A DNA stretch of 64,000 bases from Pseudoalteromonas amylolytica (GCF_001854605.1 NZ_MKJU01000035.1:182409-246408); one strand, 5' to 3'; shown: positions 35,205-44,672, numbered from the stretch's first letter. Notes: generated by a model not told the origin, from the letters alone. Numbers and translations: made by a program.

Positions 35205-36782
35205 ATGTTAGAGCAAAATATCAAAAATCAACTTACTAGCCATTTCAGCGCCCTAAAAGATCCTGTTGAGCTGGTCATTGCACTCGATGACAGCAACAAA
35301 GCTAAAGAATTAGAGGCGTTAGCGGCAGACTTAGCATCGCTAAGTGACCAAATCACTGTAACAAACAACCCAGACACCGAAGTACGCAGGCCAAGTATGA
35401 CGCTCTACTCACCAAAGCGTGAGACACATATTCAGTTTGCGGGCGTGCCTATGGGGCATGAGTTTACTTCATTAATCTTGGCGGTACTGCAAAGTGGAGG
35501 GCATCCTGCTAAAGCATCAGAGGATGAAATCGCACAAATTCAGGCGTTAGAGTCAGAATTGAACTTTGAAATGTATATCTCATTGAGCTGTCAAACCTGT
35601 CCGCAGGTGGTTCAGGCACTGAACTTGATGGCGGCACTTAATCCGTTAATCAAAACCACCATGATTGATGGTGCATTGTTTCAAGACGAGGTGAGTGAGC
35701 GCAACGTATTGGCCGTACCTGCGGTTTACTTAAATGGTGAGCTATTTTCTCAAGGCGCAGTGACACTCACTGACATTCTTAATAAGGTGGATGTAAACGC
35801 TGCGGCTAAACAAGCGGCTAAGCTAAATGACAAAGAAGTGTTTGATGTATTGGTGGTGGGTGGTGGACCTGCTGGCGCATCAGCGGCTGTGTATGCAGCA
35901 CGTAAGGGACTAAATACGGGCGTGGTTGCTGAGCGTTTTGGCGGCCAAGTGGCCGACACCATGAGCATTGAAAACTTTATTTCAGTTAAAGCCACAGAAG
36001 GGCCAAAACTGGTTGCACAACTCGAAGAACACGTAAAACAGTATGATGTGGATGTGATGGCAGGACAGCGCGCGGCTAAAGTGTATCGTGACCAGCTACT
36101 GCATGTTGAGTTACAAAGCGGCGCAACGCTCAAAGCAAAATCCATCATTTTAGCAACCGGTGCGCGTTGGAGAAATATGAATGTGCCAGGTGAGGCCGAA
36201 TATAAAGGACGAGGAGTGGCATATTGCCCGCACTGTGATGGCCCACTGTTTAAGGGGAAACCCGTGGCGGTCATCGGCGGCGGTAACTCGGGTATTGAAG
36301 CGGCGATTGATTTGGCGAACATTGTCGAGCATGTCACCGTGCTGGAGTTTGCAGATAGTTTGCGTGCCGACGAGGTATTGATCAAAAAAGCTAACAGCCT
36401 AAGTAATGTAACCATCATCAAAAATGCACAAACCACAGAAGTGCTAGGAGATGGAAAGCGAGTGACTGGGCTGAGTTATACCGACAGGGTGACACAGCAA
36501 AGTCATGAACTGACACTGGCAGGAGTATTCGTACAGATTGGCCTTGTGCCCAACACCGAGTTTTTAAAGGACTCACAAGTGAGCCTCACGCAATTTGGTG
36601 AAATAGAAATAGACAACAAAGGTGCCACTTCCATGCCGGGCGTATACGGCGCGGGAGATGCGACCACCGAACCATTTAAGCAAATAATTATTGCAATGGG
36701 GTCGGGGGCCACAGCCAGTCTCGGAGCCTTTGATTATTTAATCCGTCATGCTCAGCAAAACGAGCAAGAGCAGGCAGCCTAG
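35205..36782 (+). CDS. ahpF: Alkyl hydroperoxide reductase subunit F, NADH:peroxiredoxin reductase
   Basis: The 525-residue flavoprotein passes electrons from NADH through FAD and two redox Cys pairs to AhpC. The N-terminal double thioredoxin-fold domain has C129/C132 (CQTC). The FAD domain starts with VLVVGGGPAGASA (about residue 213), the second redox pair is C341/C344 (CPHC), and an NAD-binding GGGNSGIEAA follows. The C-terminal FAD-ribose motif is TSMPGVYGAGDAT. All functional residues are intact. Its gene has its own AGGA ribosome site downstream of the attenuator. It ends before a strong terminator. Confidence 0.97.
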   Translation: MLEQNIKNQLTSHFSALKDPVELVIALDDSNKAKELEALAADLASLSDQITVTNNPDTEVRRPSMTLYSPKRETHIQFAGVPMGHEFTSLILAVLQSGGHPAKASEDEIAQIQALESELNFEMYISLSCQTCPQVVQALNLMAALNPLIKTTMIDGALFQDEVSERNVLAVPAVYLNGELFSQGAVTLTDILNKVDVNAAAKQAAKLNDKEVFDVLVVGGGPAGASAAVYAARKGLNTGVVAERFGGQVADTMSIENFISVKATEGPKLVAQLEEHVKQYDVDVMAGQRAAKVYRDQLLHVELQSGATLKAKSIILATGARWRNMNVPGEAEYKGRGVAYCPHCDGPLFKGKPVAVIGGGNSGIEAAIDLANIVEHVTVLEFADSLRADEVLIKKANSLSNVTIIKNAQTTEVLGDGKRVTGLSYTDRVTQQSHELTLAGVFVQIGLVPNTEFLKDSQVSLTQFGEIEIDNKGATSMPGVYGAGDATTEPFKQIIIAMGSGATASLGAFDYLIRHAQQNEQEQAA

Positions 36783-36829
36783 TCATTGCAAGCCAGCCTG
36801 TTAGGTGGCTGGCAACACCCAGCAATGTA

Positions 36830-36860
36830 AAGCCACCTTAGGATTTAAGGTGGCTTTTTT
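36830..36860 (+). terminator. Intrinsic terminator of ahpF
   Basis: A 10-base stem (36830-36839 with 36847-36856, one extra A on the left) and a 6- to 7-base loop is followed by TTTT. It lies about 47 bases after the ahpF stop. Confidence 0.9.
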
Positions 36861-36884
36861 ATATGGGACGATTTAATAAAAACA

Positions 36885-36912
36885 AAAACGCCAGAGCAAG
36901 CTCTGGCGTTTT
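36885..36912. terminator. Bidirectional terminator hairpin between convergent genes
   Basis: A perfect 12-base stem (36885-36896 with 36901-36912) and loop CAAG has A-runs on the left and T-runs on the right, so it can work on both strands. It is the most likely terminator for the LRR lipoprotein gene on the minus strand. Confidence 0.88.
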
Positions 36913-36981
36913 ATTTATAGATTAGAAATCTAGTAGCATCCTTTTAATAGGCTACCAAATTAATAAAAAGTTCCATCATGT

Positions 36982-38961
36982 TTAATTTTCTTTGGATGAA
37001 ACACACTCGTTACGTAACGATATGATTTCAATGTCTAAGTTGCGTAGTTTTTCTTCATCTTCACAGGTAATTTTACTGTTGTGAATTTCAAGGTACGTTA
37101 ACCGAGGAAGCTGTGCGAACACATCAACATTGAAAAGCTCTTCCGCTCCCGTGATACTGATGAAATCTAGCTCTTCTAACTTCGCAATCGCACTGAGATC
37201 TGAGACGGACAAATCTTTCAATGTTAAAGATACAAGACTAGTAAGCTGCTCAAGGCCAGTTAAATCAGTTAAGTCCTTTAACCCGGCAAGTTTTAGAGTA
37301 CGGATGACCTCGTTTTTACCGAGAGCTTGCAAAGATGATATGTTATGTTGCTGGTTGTCAGCCTCTAATTCTAATTTTGTGACCAGGGGCATCGTGCTGA
37401 GGTTGGGTAGCGAGCTAATGGTATTAGCTGTAATACTAATCTGGTGCATTGTTTGTAAGCCGTTGAAAGCATTGCCGTCAAAAAATTCAGGGTCAATGTC
37501 CACAAAAGCTAAATTTGGCAGTCCAGCTAACCAATTTGTATCAATACTGCTCTTTTCTCCTAGGGAGCCAGATCTCGTCAACAAATATGTAAGTGATGTC
37601 ATTTCCTGTATCACTGAAAAGTCGATATGATTGCTTTGCACAATCTCTAACATATTGAGTTCTTTTGTATGGAGTAGGGGAGCAAGAGAAGTTATCCCTG
37701 TATTGGCATATAGTTGGGCTATCTTTAATTTTTGATAGCCAGCTAAAAAGTCTATTGAATTTACCTCGACATTCACAAGCGTTATATGTTCTAAATTTGT
37801 AAGAGCTGCAGCTGTGTTCGTATGGGTAAGCTGAACATCTATAAAATGTAGATATTTTAGTTTGCTGTGCGCAGGGAAAACTCGCATATCAAATGAAGTA
37901 TCTTCTTCTAACCCAAACGCTCTGAGGTTAGTTAGTGCTTCTAAAAAGCTATAATCGTAGATATTAGAATAGGATAGGTATAGCCCTCTCAAAGCTATGG
38001 CCTTACTTAGGTCAGTATCATCGCTGAGCTGAACCGACTTCAGAACAAGAGTTTTGAGCTTGCTAAGCGTCTGATCAGAAATGACGACACCGTTTGTTTC
38101 GGACTCGCCACAACGGCTCAATTTAAGCGTATCTAATCTTGAGAGTTTGTCGAAGTTAATATTGCTACAACTAATATCTGTGCTGTTTAGGTTTGTTATT
38201 GTGAGCGAACTTAGTTGGCTTAATTGCTCAAGTTGCGTGATAAGTGTGGCTGTGTCAGCACCGTCTGCTGTTGCGTATTCAAGCTCTAAGGTGTTCAATG
38301 TTGGTACGTTAATCAGCTCTGAAATGTCCTCAAGCTTAGCATTTCTGATCGTTAATTGTTCCAAGCCTACAATCTGTGATATTCCTGCAAGGGATTTTAT
38401 GTCGTAATACTCACACTCTAATACTTTAATATGTGCATCTACCGCTGCGGGAACCGGATAATATAGGTTTCTAAAGTAGATGCAGTCGTGCAAGTTTTCA
38501 TCCGTAATACGCTCTAAATCAAGATCAGGATAGGCATTTACTTTTATATCAAAAGTGGTGATGGTGTTAGGGACGTTATCACCTCCGACTATCAATTTAA
38601 ATGATAGTGTGGTGTCTTCGAAAATACTCGGTACGACTATTTCAAGAGATTGAGCATCTTTATCGGCATGGGGGATATTGATCAATGGGCCATCAGTTTG
38701 CTCCCATATGTAAAACACATTCTCAATGTTCTGGGCCTCGACTGTTGGCTGAATGGTTATGGTGTCACGCTCATTGACCTCGGTTGGTGCGCCTATTTCT
38801 ACAATTTTGATTTGGTCCTCGTCACTAGACTCTCCAGATGTATCTGGTTGTGTAGGTGTGGTTGACTCAGAGGAAGGCGTCGATTTGGGTTGCTCTGAAG
38901 AACCGCCACCGCATGCTGCTAAACCTAATGTAATCAATAGGATAAATAATCTTTTAATCAT
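36982..38961 (-). CDS. Lipoprotein with leucine-rich repeats (internalin-like)
   Basis: The 659-residue protein has a lipobox (ITLGLAACGGG), an acidic low-complexity spacer, then a beta-sandwich-like region (about residues 50-145). Residues about 150-650 form leucine-rich repeats of about 20-24 residues, seen in LxxLxxLxLxxxxLxDLTGL-type units (for example LTDLTGLEQLTSLVSLTL in pieces: DLTDLTGL, QLTSLVSL, LSDLSAI). A conserved Cys pair near the C-terminus (TCEDEE, NECVSS) may cap the solenoid. LRR proteins bind other proteins; a lipid anchor places this one on the envelope. It is transcribed alone. A specific ligand cannot be named. Confidence 0.8.
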   Translation of the reverse strand: MIKRLFILLITLGLAACGGGSSEQPKSTPSSESTTPTQPDTSGESSDEDQIKIVEIGAPTEVNERDTITIQPTVEAQNIENVFYIWEQTDGPLINIPHADKDAQSLEIVVPSIFEDTTLSFKLIVGGDNVPNTITTFDIKVNAYPDLDLERITDENLHDCIYFRNLYYPVPAAVDAHIKVLECEYYDIKSLAGISQIVGLEQLTIRNAKLEDISELINVPTLNTLELEYATADGADTATLITQLEQLSQLSSLTITNLNSTDISCSNINFDKLSRLDTLKLSRCGESETNGVVISDQTLSKLKTLVLKSVQLSDDTDLSKAIALRGLYLSYSNIYDYSFLEALTNLRAFGLEEDTSFDMRVFPAHSKLKYLHFIDVQLTHTNTAAALTNLEHITLVNVEVNSIDFLAGYQKLKIAQLYANTGITSLAPLLHTKELNMLEIVQSNHIDFSVIQEMTSLTYLLTRSGSLGEKSSIDTNWLAGLPNLAFVDIDPEFFDGNAFNGLQTMHQISITANTISSLPNLSTMPLVTKLELEADNQQHNISSLQALGKNEVIRTLKLAGLKDLTDLTGLEQLTSLVSLTLKDLSVSDLSAIAKLEELDFISITGAEELFNVDVFAQLPRLTYLEIHNSKITCEDEEKLRNLDIEIISLRNECVSSKEN

Positions 38962-39216
38962 TGTGAATTTTACAGTAAAAAATATCGTGAGATTGTAACA
39001 TACAATAGCTGTTTCTCTTAACGGTATATTACGTTTGTTGTTAAGTATCAGCCAGCTTCTGAGTGTGTTGGCTTATTTTCCAAAGCTTATGTGACTATGA
39101 AAGCATGCGTTGTGCCCTTTATGTTTGCGGGTTTTATTAACATGAAGAAAACTCGATTGCCTCGTAGGGAAGTAAAATCTATGTTGTATTTTTAACCTAA
39201 CTAAGGAACAAACAAC

Positions 39217-40287
39217 ATGTACAAGGCAGGTTTACTTTCGTTATTGCTTAGCAGTTCGTTGGCTTATGGGGCCACTTTACCCGCAACTCATCACGCGATT
39301 GGTTATGAAGGCCGAACGGACAAGCATTACGATTTGGGGCTGGTCAATATCAACTGGCCAGGTAGTAACTTTAAAACCCAGCTTAAAGGTCGCAGCCTCT
39401 CGATGACTTTGATTGGTTTAGGAAATCAATTTGATGTCTTGGTTGATGGCAAACTACACAAAAAGATCGTTACCGACTACAGCGGTCAACCGCAAACTTA
39501 CCCCTTATTCCATCAACAAGATGTTGCTGACGTTGAAATTGAGGTGGTAAAGCGCTCAGAAGATACCGCAAACTTTAGCCAGATCTTAAGTTTCGAAGTA
39601 GATGGGCAATTGGCAGGAGTGTGGCAGCAACAAAAGCATATTTTATATATTGGTGATTCAATTAGCGCAGGCTTTGGTAGTGAATCTAATAAACGCGACT
39701 GTACATGGCCAGAAGTACAAGCGACCAGTAACGCACGGCTTGCGTTTCCATACGTGAGCGCGCAAATGCTAGATGCCAGTTTTACGCAGTTGTCTGCATC
39801 AGGCCTTGGTCTTATTCGCAACTGGAGTGGTAATCAACCACACCACACTTTACCTTATTACTACGATAAAGCGGGTGCAGTTTTTGAAGATACACGCAGT
39901 TTTGAAGATAAGTTTCCGAATTTAATTGTGTTGGAGGTGGGCACCAATGACTTTAGTACCGATCCTCAAGCCCATGAACCTTGGGCCGACATTCAAGAAG
40001 TTAAACAAGCGTGGATTAAGCGCATGGTAGAGTTTGTGAAAACGCTACGAGGTCGCTATCCAAACCAACCAATTTTAATGATGCCAAGGCCTGCTTACCC
40101 CTATGATTTGATCATCCCCGCAACCAATGAGGCCATTGCCCAGCTCAACGAGCAAGGGATAACTGAGTTATATTCACAACCATTTAGCTCGGCTTTGAGT
40201 GGTTGTGTTTGGCATCCAACCAAGCAAGAACATCAAGAAATAGCGACGCAGTTGGTTGATTTTATTAAAACAAAGCAGTTGCTTTAG
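39217..40287 (+). CDS. Secreted SGNH-fold esterase, carbohydrate esterase family 2-like
   Basis: The 356-residue protein has a signal peptide (cut near SLAYG), an N-terminal beta-sandwich domain (residues about 30-130, GSNFKTQLKGRSLSM) and an SGNH hydrolase domain. The nucleophile is S148 in YIGDSISAGFG, block III shows as VLEVGTNDFS, and the catalytic His is H333 in GCVWHPTKQEH. The usual Asp three residues before that His is Val here, as in CE2 enzymes which use a Ser-His dyad. The two-domain order is that of CE2 acetyl esterases, which deacetylate xylan and other plant or algal polysaccharides. An AAGGA site precedes the start. Substrate is inferred only from family. Confidence 0.85.
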   Translation: MYKAGLLSLLLSSSLAYGATLPATHHAIGYEGRTDKHYDLGLVNINWPGSNFKTQLKGRSLSMTLIGLGNQFDVLVDGKLHKKIVTDYSGQPQTYPLFHQQDVADVEIEVVKRSEDTANFSQILSFEVDGQLAGVWQQQKHILYIGDSISAGFGSESNKRDCTWPEVQATSNARLAFPYVSAQMLDASFTQLSASGLGLIRNWSGNQPHHTLPYYYDKAGAVFEDTRSFEDKFPNLIVLEVGTNDFSTDPQAHEPWADIQEVKQAWIKRMVEFVKTLRGRYPNQPILMMPRPAYPYDLIIPATNEAIAQLNEQGITELYSQPFSSALSGCVWHPTKQEHQEIATQLVDFIKTKQLL

Positions 40288-40309
40288 ACATAGTCACACG
40301 ACGCTTGGC

Positions 40310-40338
40310 GGTGTGGTTGTAACACTTACAACCACACC
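40310..40338. repeat. Perfect 13-base inverted repeat after the esterase gene
   Basis: Arms 40310-40322 and 40326-40338 are perfectly complementary with a 3-base loop. No U-tract follows on the plus strand, so it is an mRNA-end-stabilising hairpin or a weak terminator of the esterase gene. Confidence 0.55.
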
Positions 40339-40431
40339 AAAGCACAGCAGCTTTATACTTCCTTATTTATTCCTCATTTACACACTAACTTAAAGTGGTC
40401 GACAAATGATCAAAGATGTTTTGGAGGGGTT

Positions 40432-41826
40432 ATGAAAGTTCAAGTTACTGACAAGTTTCAGTTGTGTGCGCGGGCAATTGCGCTTATGAGTGCGATGTGG
40501 CTAGGTGGGTGTGGTAGCTCAAATAGTCAAACCGATACGCAGTCATCAGACAACTCGGAGCAACCGAGCCAAACGACTAACAGTGCGCCGGTAGCAAGTG
40601 CTGGTGCTGATCAGAATGTTGGCATTGGTCAAACATCGACGCTCAGTGGCAGTGCCAGTCGCGATGATGATGGCGATGACTTAAGTTATCAATGGAGTAT
40701 GCTTGAGCGCCCCGACAATAGCCAAGCAAGTATCCAAAATAGCACTTCGATTAGCGCTTCTTTGGTGCCTGATGTTGAAGGTATATACCGAATTAGTTTG
40801 ACGGTATCGGATGGTGAACACAGTGCTCAAGATGAAGTCATCATCAGCGCAGCGCAAGCGACTTCACAAACTGAGGATATCACCAATGCAATCTTCACCA
40901 AGCAAAATACCTCTTGCGTATCATACGTCGGCAACTATGAGTCCTTTGTGATTGATATACAAAGAGGTTTGGACTTTAGCGCTGACATTTCGATTTCCAG
41001 TGATGGCAATGAATGTACTTTTAGCGTCAATGAAATTCCTAATCATGACTTTAACGATGCTCAAGCGCAATTTGCGACCAACGTCAGTGAACAGTCTGCC
41101 AGTTACAGCGTACCCGTAGTGCCAGTTTTGTCTAGTTCAACCACAGCGGTTGAAATTGGTGTATCAAACGGAATTTTCTTAAATGGGGTTAGTGTGGATA
41201 TCATGGCGGCGGCCTGTTATGGTGTGGGGAATGAGCCTTTAGGCAGAGAAAAGATAGGCTGTGGGGCCAATCAAAGTGACCACCCGTGGCGTTATGACCC
41301 GATGTCACCGCTAAACTCCTTTGGAACAGACAGCCACAACGCCCACCCCCAACCTAACGGGCGCTATCATTATCACGGCAATCCAAAAGCCATGTTTAGA
41401 CAAGGCTGCCAAGTGGTCTCTCCTGTGATAGGGTTTGCTGCAGATGGCTTTCCAATTTATGGGCCTTGTATTGAAATCGATGGCGCTATTCGCCAAGCAA
41501 GAGCGAGTTATGCACTGAAAAACAATGGTGGCAAGAGGCAAGATGTTAGTGGCTATCAAACGCCACAAGGTAGTGTAGGAGAGGTGGCCAGCGACAATTA
41601 TGATGGCCAGTTTCGCTCAGACTGGGAGTATGTTGCAGGTTCGGGAGATCTAGATGAATGTAATGGTATGGAAAAAAATGGCCAATATGGATATTACATT
41701 ACCGATAGCTTTCCTTGGGTGGTGGGCTGTTATCGTGCTCTAGTTAACGATTCATTTAAACCAACAGGCATGGCATTAGACAATCTACTGCACGACCACG
41801 GTCATGTTCACACGCACCATGACTAA
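40432..41826 (+). CDS. Lipoprotein with PKD-like domain and YHYH domain
   Basis: The 464-residue protein has a signal peptide with lipobox (MWLGGCGSS), a Ser/Thr/Gln-rich spacer, a PKD/REJ-type beta domain at about residues 50-140 (SGSASRDDDGDDLSYQWSM, in pieces DDDGDDLSY and QWSMLERP), and a C-terminal YHYH domain (about 280-460) with the name-giving GRYHYHG and a His-rich end (HDHGHVHTHHD). YHYH proteins are exported and of unknown function; the histidines suggest metal binding (inference). A strong GGAGG ribosome site lies before the ATG. It follows the CE2 esterase but a hairpin separates them. Confidence 0.82.
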   Translation: MKVQVTDKFQLCARAIALMSAMWLGGCGSSNSQTDTQSSDNSEQPSQTTNSAPVASAGADQNVGIGQTSTLSGSASRDDDGDDLSYQWSMLERPDNSQASIQNSTSISASLVPDVEGIYRISLTVSDGEHSAQDEVIISAAQATSQTEDITNAIFTKQNTSCVSYVGNYESFVIDIQRGLDFSADISISSDGNECTFSVNEIPNHDFNDAQAQFATNVSEQSASYSVPVVPVLSSSTTAVEIGVSNGIFLNGVSVDIMAAACYGVGNEPLGREKIGCGANQSDHPWRYDPMSPLNSFGTDSHNAHPQPNGRYHYHGNPKAMFRQGCQVVSPVIGFAADGFPIYGPCIEIDGAIRQARASYALKNNGGKRQDVSGYQTPQGSVGEVASDNYDGQFRSDWEYVAGSGDLDECNGMEKNGQYGYYITDSFPWVVGCYRALVNDSFKPTGMALDNLLHDHGHVHTHHD

Positions 41827-41879
41827 ATCACAGCGTTTATGATTGAGCAGCGCTGGCAGTGATGTACTGCCGATGGTTG

Positions 41880-42332
41880 CTAAATGGCTTTAACCCACAT
41901 GACACCGACGTCTTTTTTAACGACTTTAACGCGAGTGCCTTTGCTGAGGGGCTGTTCGCTTTTTAGTTGCCATTGAATGCCAGAATAGCTGTGATATTGC
42001 TTGCTGTTTTCGTCGAGATCGGCTTCGAGTACAAAATCAATGTCGGCAAAATCGCTACTTAGCGCTTTGCCACTAGATGACTGTTGTAGCCGAAGTAAAG
42101 GCTTCCAAAGTAATAGAGCCAACACAAACGTCAATAACGCATTGACCCAAAGTGCCGTGAGCCAATCTTCAGTCAGTAATCCAGCATACATCATGGTGCC
42201 GCAAAAAATCAGTGATAGCCCCAAAAACAGCAAAACAAATGTGGCAAACCCGAGCACTGCAACTTCAATCACCAGCGCTAAGATCCCCAATACAATGAGC
42301 GATTGCGCCAAGTTGTCTAATATGAACGCCAT
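41880..42332 (-). CDS. NfeD-family membrane protein, partner of the SPFH protein
   Basis: The 150-residue protein has two or three hydrophobic segments (residues about 10-85) and a C-terminal beta-barrel OB-like domain (YSGIQWQLKSEQPLSKGTRVKVV), the short NfeD type. It starts four bases after the stop of the SPFH gene and is coupled to it. NfeD proteins work with stomatin-like proteins in membrane quality control or microdomain organisation. Confidence 0.85.
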   Translation of the reverse strand: MAFILDNLAQSLIVLGILALVIEVAVLGFATFVLLFLGLSLIFCGTMMYAGLLTEDWLTALWVNALLTFVLALLLWKPLLRLQQSSSGKALSSDFADIDFVLEADLDENSKQYHSYSGIQWQLKSEQPLSKGTRVKVVKKDVGVMWVKAI

Positions 42333-42336
42333 TCAC

Positions 42337-43290
42337 TTACCCTTTTTGTTGTTTATTTATAGAGTTAATAATAGCCATGCCTTGTGCAACCAGCGAGCTG
42401 GCATCGGTGCCAGAATCTGGTAATAACACCACTGAAGACTCTTTAGCAATCGCTTGTTTGGCGGCGATAGCTTTTGTTGCAAGGTCTAGCTGTATCGCTT
42501 TTTGCCCAGCTTGCGTATCGGCGGCTTCACCCACTTTACGTAGCGCTTCAGCTTGAGCTTGTGCAACCGCGAGAATAGCTTGGGCTTCACCCTCGGCGCT
42601 TAAGATTTGCTCCGCTTTTTCACCTTCAGCTGCAAGTACTTGCGCTTGTTTTTTACCTTCGGCCACGTTAATCGCAGCTTGTCTATCACCTTCTGATTCA
42701 AGTATTTGCGCGCGTTTCACACGCTCGGCTTTCATTTGCGCCTCCATCGCTTCCATTACCGAATTGGGTGGCACAATGTCTTTAATCTCATAGCGTAAAA
42801 CTTGGATGCCCCACGGATCGGATGCGCTGTTAATGGCGGCAACAATATTGGTATTGAGCAAGTCGCGCTCTTCAAAGGTTTTATCCAATTCCATTTTACC
42901 AAGTTCACTACGCATGGTGGTTTGCGCTAACTGGGTTACTGCAAAAATGTAGTCATCTACGCCATAAGTCGCTTTGTATGGGTCAAGTACCCTGAAATAG
43001 AGTACGCCGTCGACTATCAATGAAATGTTGTCTTTGGTGATAGCCGATTGAGAAGGCACGTCCACTGCTTGCTCTTTTAAGCTCCTATCAGCTGCAATAC
43101 GGTCGATAAATGGCACGATAAAATTTAGGCCCGCTTCTTTGGTTGATTGATATTTACCAAAACGTTCGACCATCCAAGCTCTGTTTTGTGGTACGAACTT
43201 AATACTGCTTTTGAGCACCACCAGCACAAAAATAAGCAAGACAACTTCAATGTTAAATAAGACTTCTAAAATCTGACTAAATGGTTCCAT
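42337..43290 (-). CDS. SPFH/stomatin-like membrane protein, QmcA-like
   Basis: The 317-residue protein has one N-terminal membrane anchor (residues about 10-28), an SPFH/band-7 domain (FVPQNRAWMVERFGKYQST, then GVDDYIFAVTQLAQTTMRSELGKMELDKTFEERD, seen in these stretches) and a long coiled-coil tail of Ala/Glu/Gln repeats (EGEAQAILAVAQAQAEALRK). It matches Escherichia coli QmcA (YbbK) in layout. Such proteins form large membrane assemblies that regulate proteases such as FtsH. It is the first gene of a two-gene unit with nfeD. Confidence 0.9.
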   Translation of the reverse strand: MEPFSQILEVLFNIEVVLLIFVLVVLKSSIKFVPQNRAWMVERFGKYQSTKEAGLNFIVPFIDRIAADRSLKEQAVDVPSQSAITKDNISLIVDGVLYFRVLDPYKATYGVDDYIFAVTQLAQTTMRSELGKMELDKTFEERDLLNTNIVAAINSASDPWGIQVLRYEIKDIVPPNSVMEAMEAQMKAERVKRAQILESEGDRQAAINVAEGKKQAQVLAAEGEKAEQILSAEGEAQAILAVAQAQAEALRKVGEAADTQAGQKAIQLDLATKAIAAKQAIAKESSVVLLPDSGTDASSLVAQGMAIINSINKQQKG

Positions 43291-43541
43291 GGTATTCCTC
43301 GCAAAAAACGCTTTGACGATTAATTATTGTGTATTGCGCTGTGAGTAGCCAGCGCTAAAACACCGCCTAGGGTAGGCTCTGAAACGTATTATTCCCTAAA
43401 AAACTCAGGGAAACCAAGCGTAACAGGGCGGTTGGTAAATATTACAAATAATCGCTGTGTACTGCACCTCATCACAGTGTTCTGTATCTTAATTGGGTTC
43501 ATTATAGGAGGATTATTTTAGAAAAAGCAATCGGTGAAATT

Positions 43542-43979
43542 CTATACGGTAATATTACGTATCTCTTTTGCATTACTGGATGACCAAGCTTTATCAGCTG
43601 CTGTCGATTGATTTAACCACAGGTGCTGAGTGTGTTCGTTAGGGTCGAGTATTACTTCAATATGGCTAGGAACACAAACACTAAACACATGCTCGGTATT
43701 AATTTTCGCGCCTGCAATATAACGGTGTCGCCAACACTCTCTTATCTCATAATGATTGGTGCGCTTATGGTCGACAATTTCAATGCCGAGCGCTTGTGCA
43801 TCAATACCTGTTTCTTCATTTAACTCTCTATGTGCGGTTTGTAAGGGAGATTCATTGTGTTCAACACCACCTGTTACGGATTGCCAAAACTCGGCATCAT
43901 CGGCGCGTTGTATAAGTAGAAACTTGCCAGCGTCATTGTAAATCACAACTAGCACTGAAACGGGTTGTCTCAAAGGCAT
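43542..43979 (-). CDS. nudB: Nudix hydrolase, probable dihydroneopterin triphosphate diphosphatase
   Basis: The 145-residue enzyme has a complete Nudix box: GGVEHNESPLQTAHRELNEETGI (residues about 37-59; shown by GGVEHNES, AHRELNEETGI). Before it, FWQSVTGG, and after it, the CWRHRYIAGAKINTEHVFSV stretch (pieces WRHRYIAG, NTEHVFSV) are characteristic of NudB, which removes pyrophosphate from dihydroneopterin triphosphate in folate synthesis. The symbol rests on those features; other small Nudix enzymes share the box. It has no neighbours of the folate pathway here. Confidence 0.8.
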   Translation of the reverse strand: MPLRQPVSVLVVIYNDAGKFLLIQRADDAEFWQSVTGGVEHNESPLQTAHRELNEETGIDAQALGIEIVDHKRTNHYEIRECWRHRYIAGAKINTEHVFSVCVPSHIEVILDPNEHTQHLWLNQSTAADKAWSSSNAKEIRNITV

Positions 43980-44672
43980 AATAGCTCTGGAAAGTGTGTT
44001 TAGCTTTATAATATCACTATATGAGGTTGTAAGATATGAAGTTTATAAGGCACAAAAAAAGTGGGCCCTAATAGGGCCCACTAAAATAACAACACCTAAA
44101 CAGTGTGCTTTAAGGAAGATAAAACACCACCAACGTCCTTATTGGTATCAGCGATATCTACTTTTCAAAGGAGATAATGCTTTTAATGCGAAACAGATAA
44201 TACAACTATGTTTATTAAATGTAAACATTAAATTAAAATTTTATAGAGAAAAATTGCCGAAATATATTTATATTAATAAAAATCAGTCACCTTGCGTTCA
44301 GTTTTATGTTTGTGTTTTAGATAAAAATATAAAGCTTATGTAAACTTTCAAGTTAGTCATGTGTCTCCATTTTGTTTCCATATTTGTCTGTCATAGTGTG
44401 TTAAGCAATGCTTATTGCTTTTAGCAGTTCCAAATCCTAATGCTCAGGGATGAGCTTTCCATGGCAGCTAAGCCAAAGGTAATGAGTGTTAACAGTCAGA
44501 GGTAGTGACGTGCCAAAATATACGGCTATGTCTCATTGACGAAGAGCTGAGCAAGCATGCACGAAGGGATATTTTCTTTTCAGCTCATCACTGATATTAA
44601 GCAGCTGTAGGCAAATTGACGTTGCCAAACTAGACGCTTAGCAACGCACAGTGTTCGACGTGTATCTACGAT
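43980..44672. other. 693-base gap with no convincing protein gene
   Basis: An AT-rich stretch (44180-44350) is flanked by a perfect leftward terminator hairpin (44060-44082) and, on the right, by the end of the phosphoesterase gene. A 115-codon plus-strand frame (43996-44343) has poor amino-acid composition and no ribosome site and was not accepted. Reading leftward there is a 25-codon frame at about 44141-44218 (MFTFNKHSCIICFALK...). The gap could hold a small RNA ending at the hairpin, a long 3' UTR of the phosphoesterase gene, or a decayed gene. Confidence 0.45.
44054..44082 (-). terminator. Strong leftward intrinsic terminator with no obvious adjacent gene
   Basis: Perfect 10-base GC-rich stem (44060-44069 with 44073-44082) and a 3-base loop, followed on the minus strand by seven Ts. 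The nearest minus-strand gene that could use it, the phosphoesterase gene, ends 591 bases away. Confidence 0.88.

Noticed and set aside
35750..36436. 228-codon minus-strand frame inside ahpF
   Set aside because: Ser/Ala/Pro/Thr-rich composition typical of a frame opposite a real gene; ahpF is certain.
43996..44343. 115-codon plus-strand open frame in the gap after nudB
   Set aside because: No ribosome site, unusual composition, and the perfect terminator hairpin lies inside it.
44505..44597. 30-codon frame with GTG start after AGAGG
   Set aside because: Spacing from ribosome site to GTG is only two bases and the peptide has no recognisable feature.
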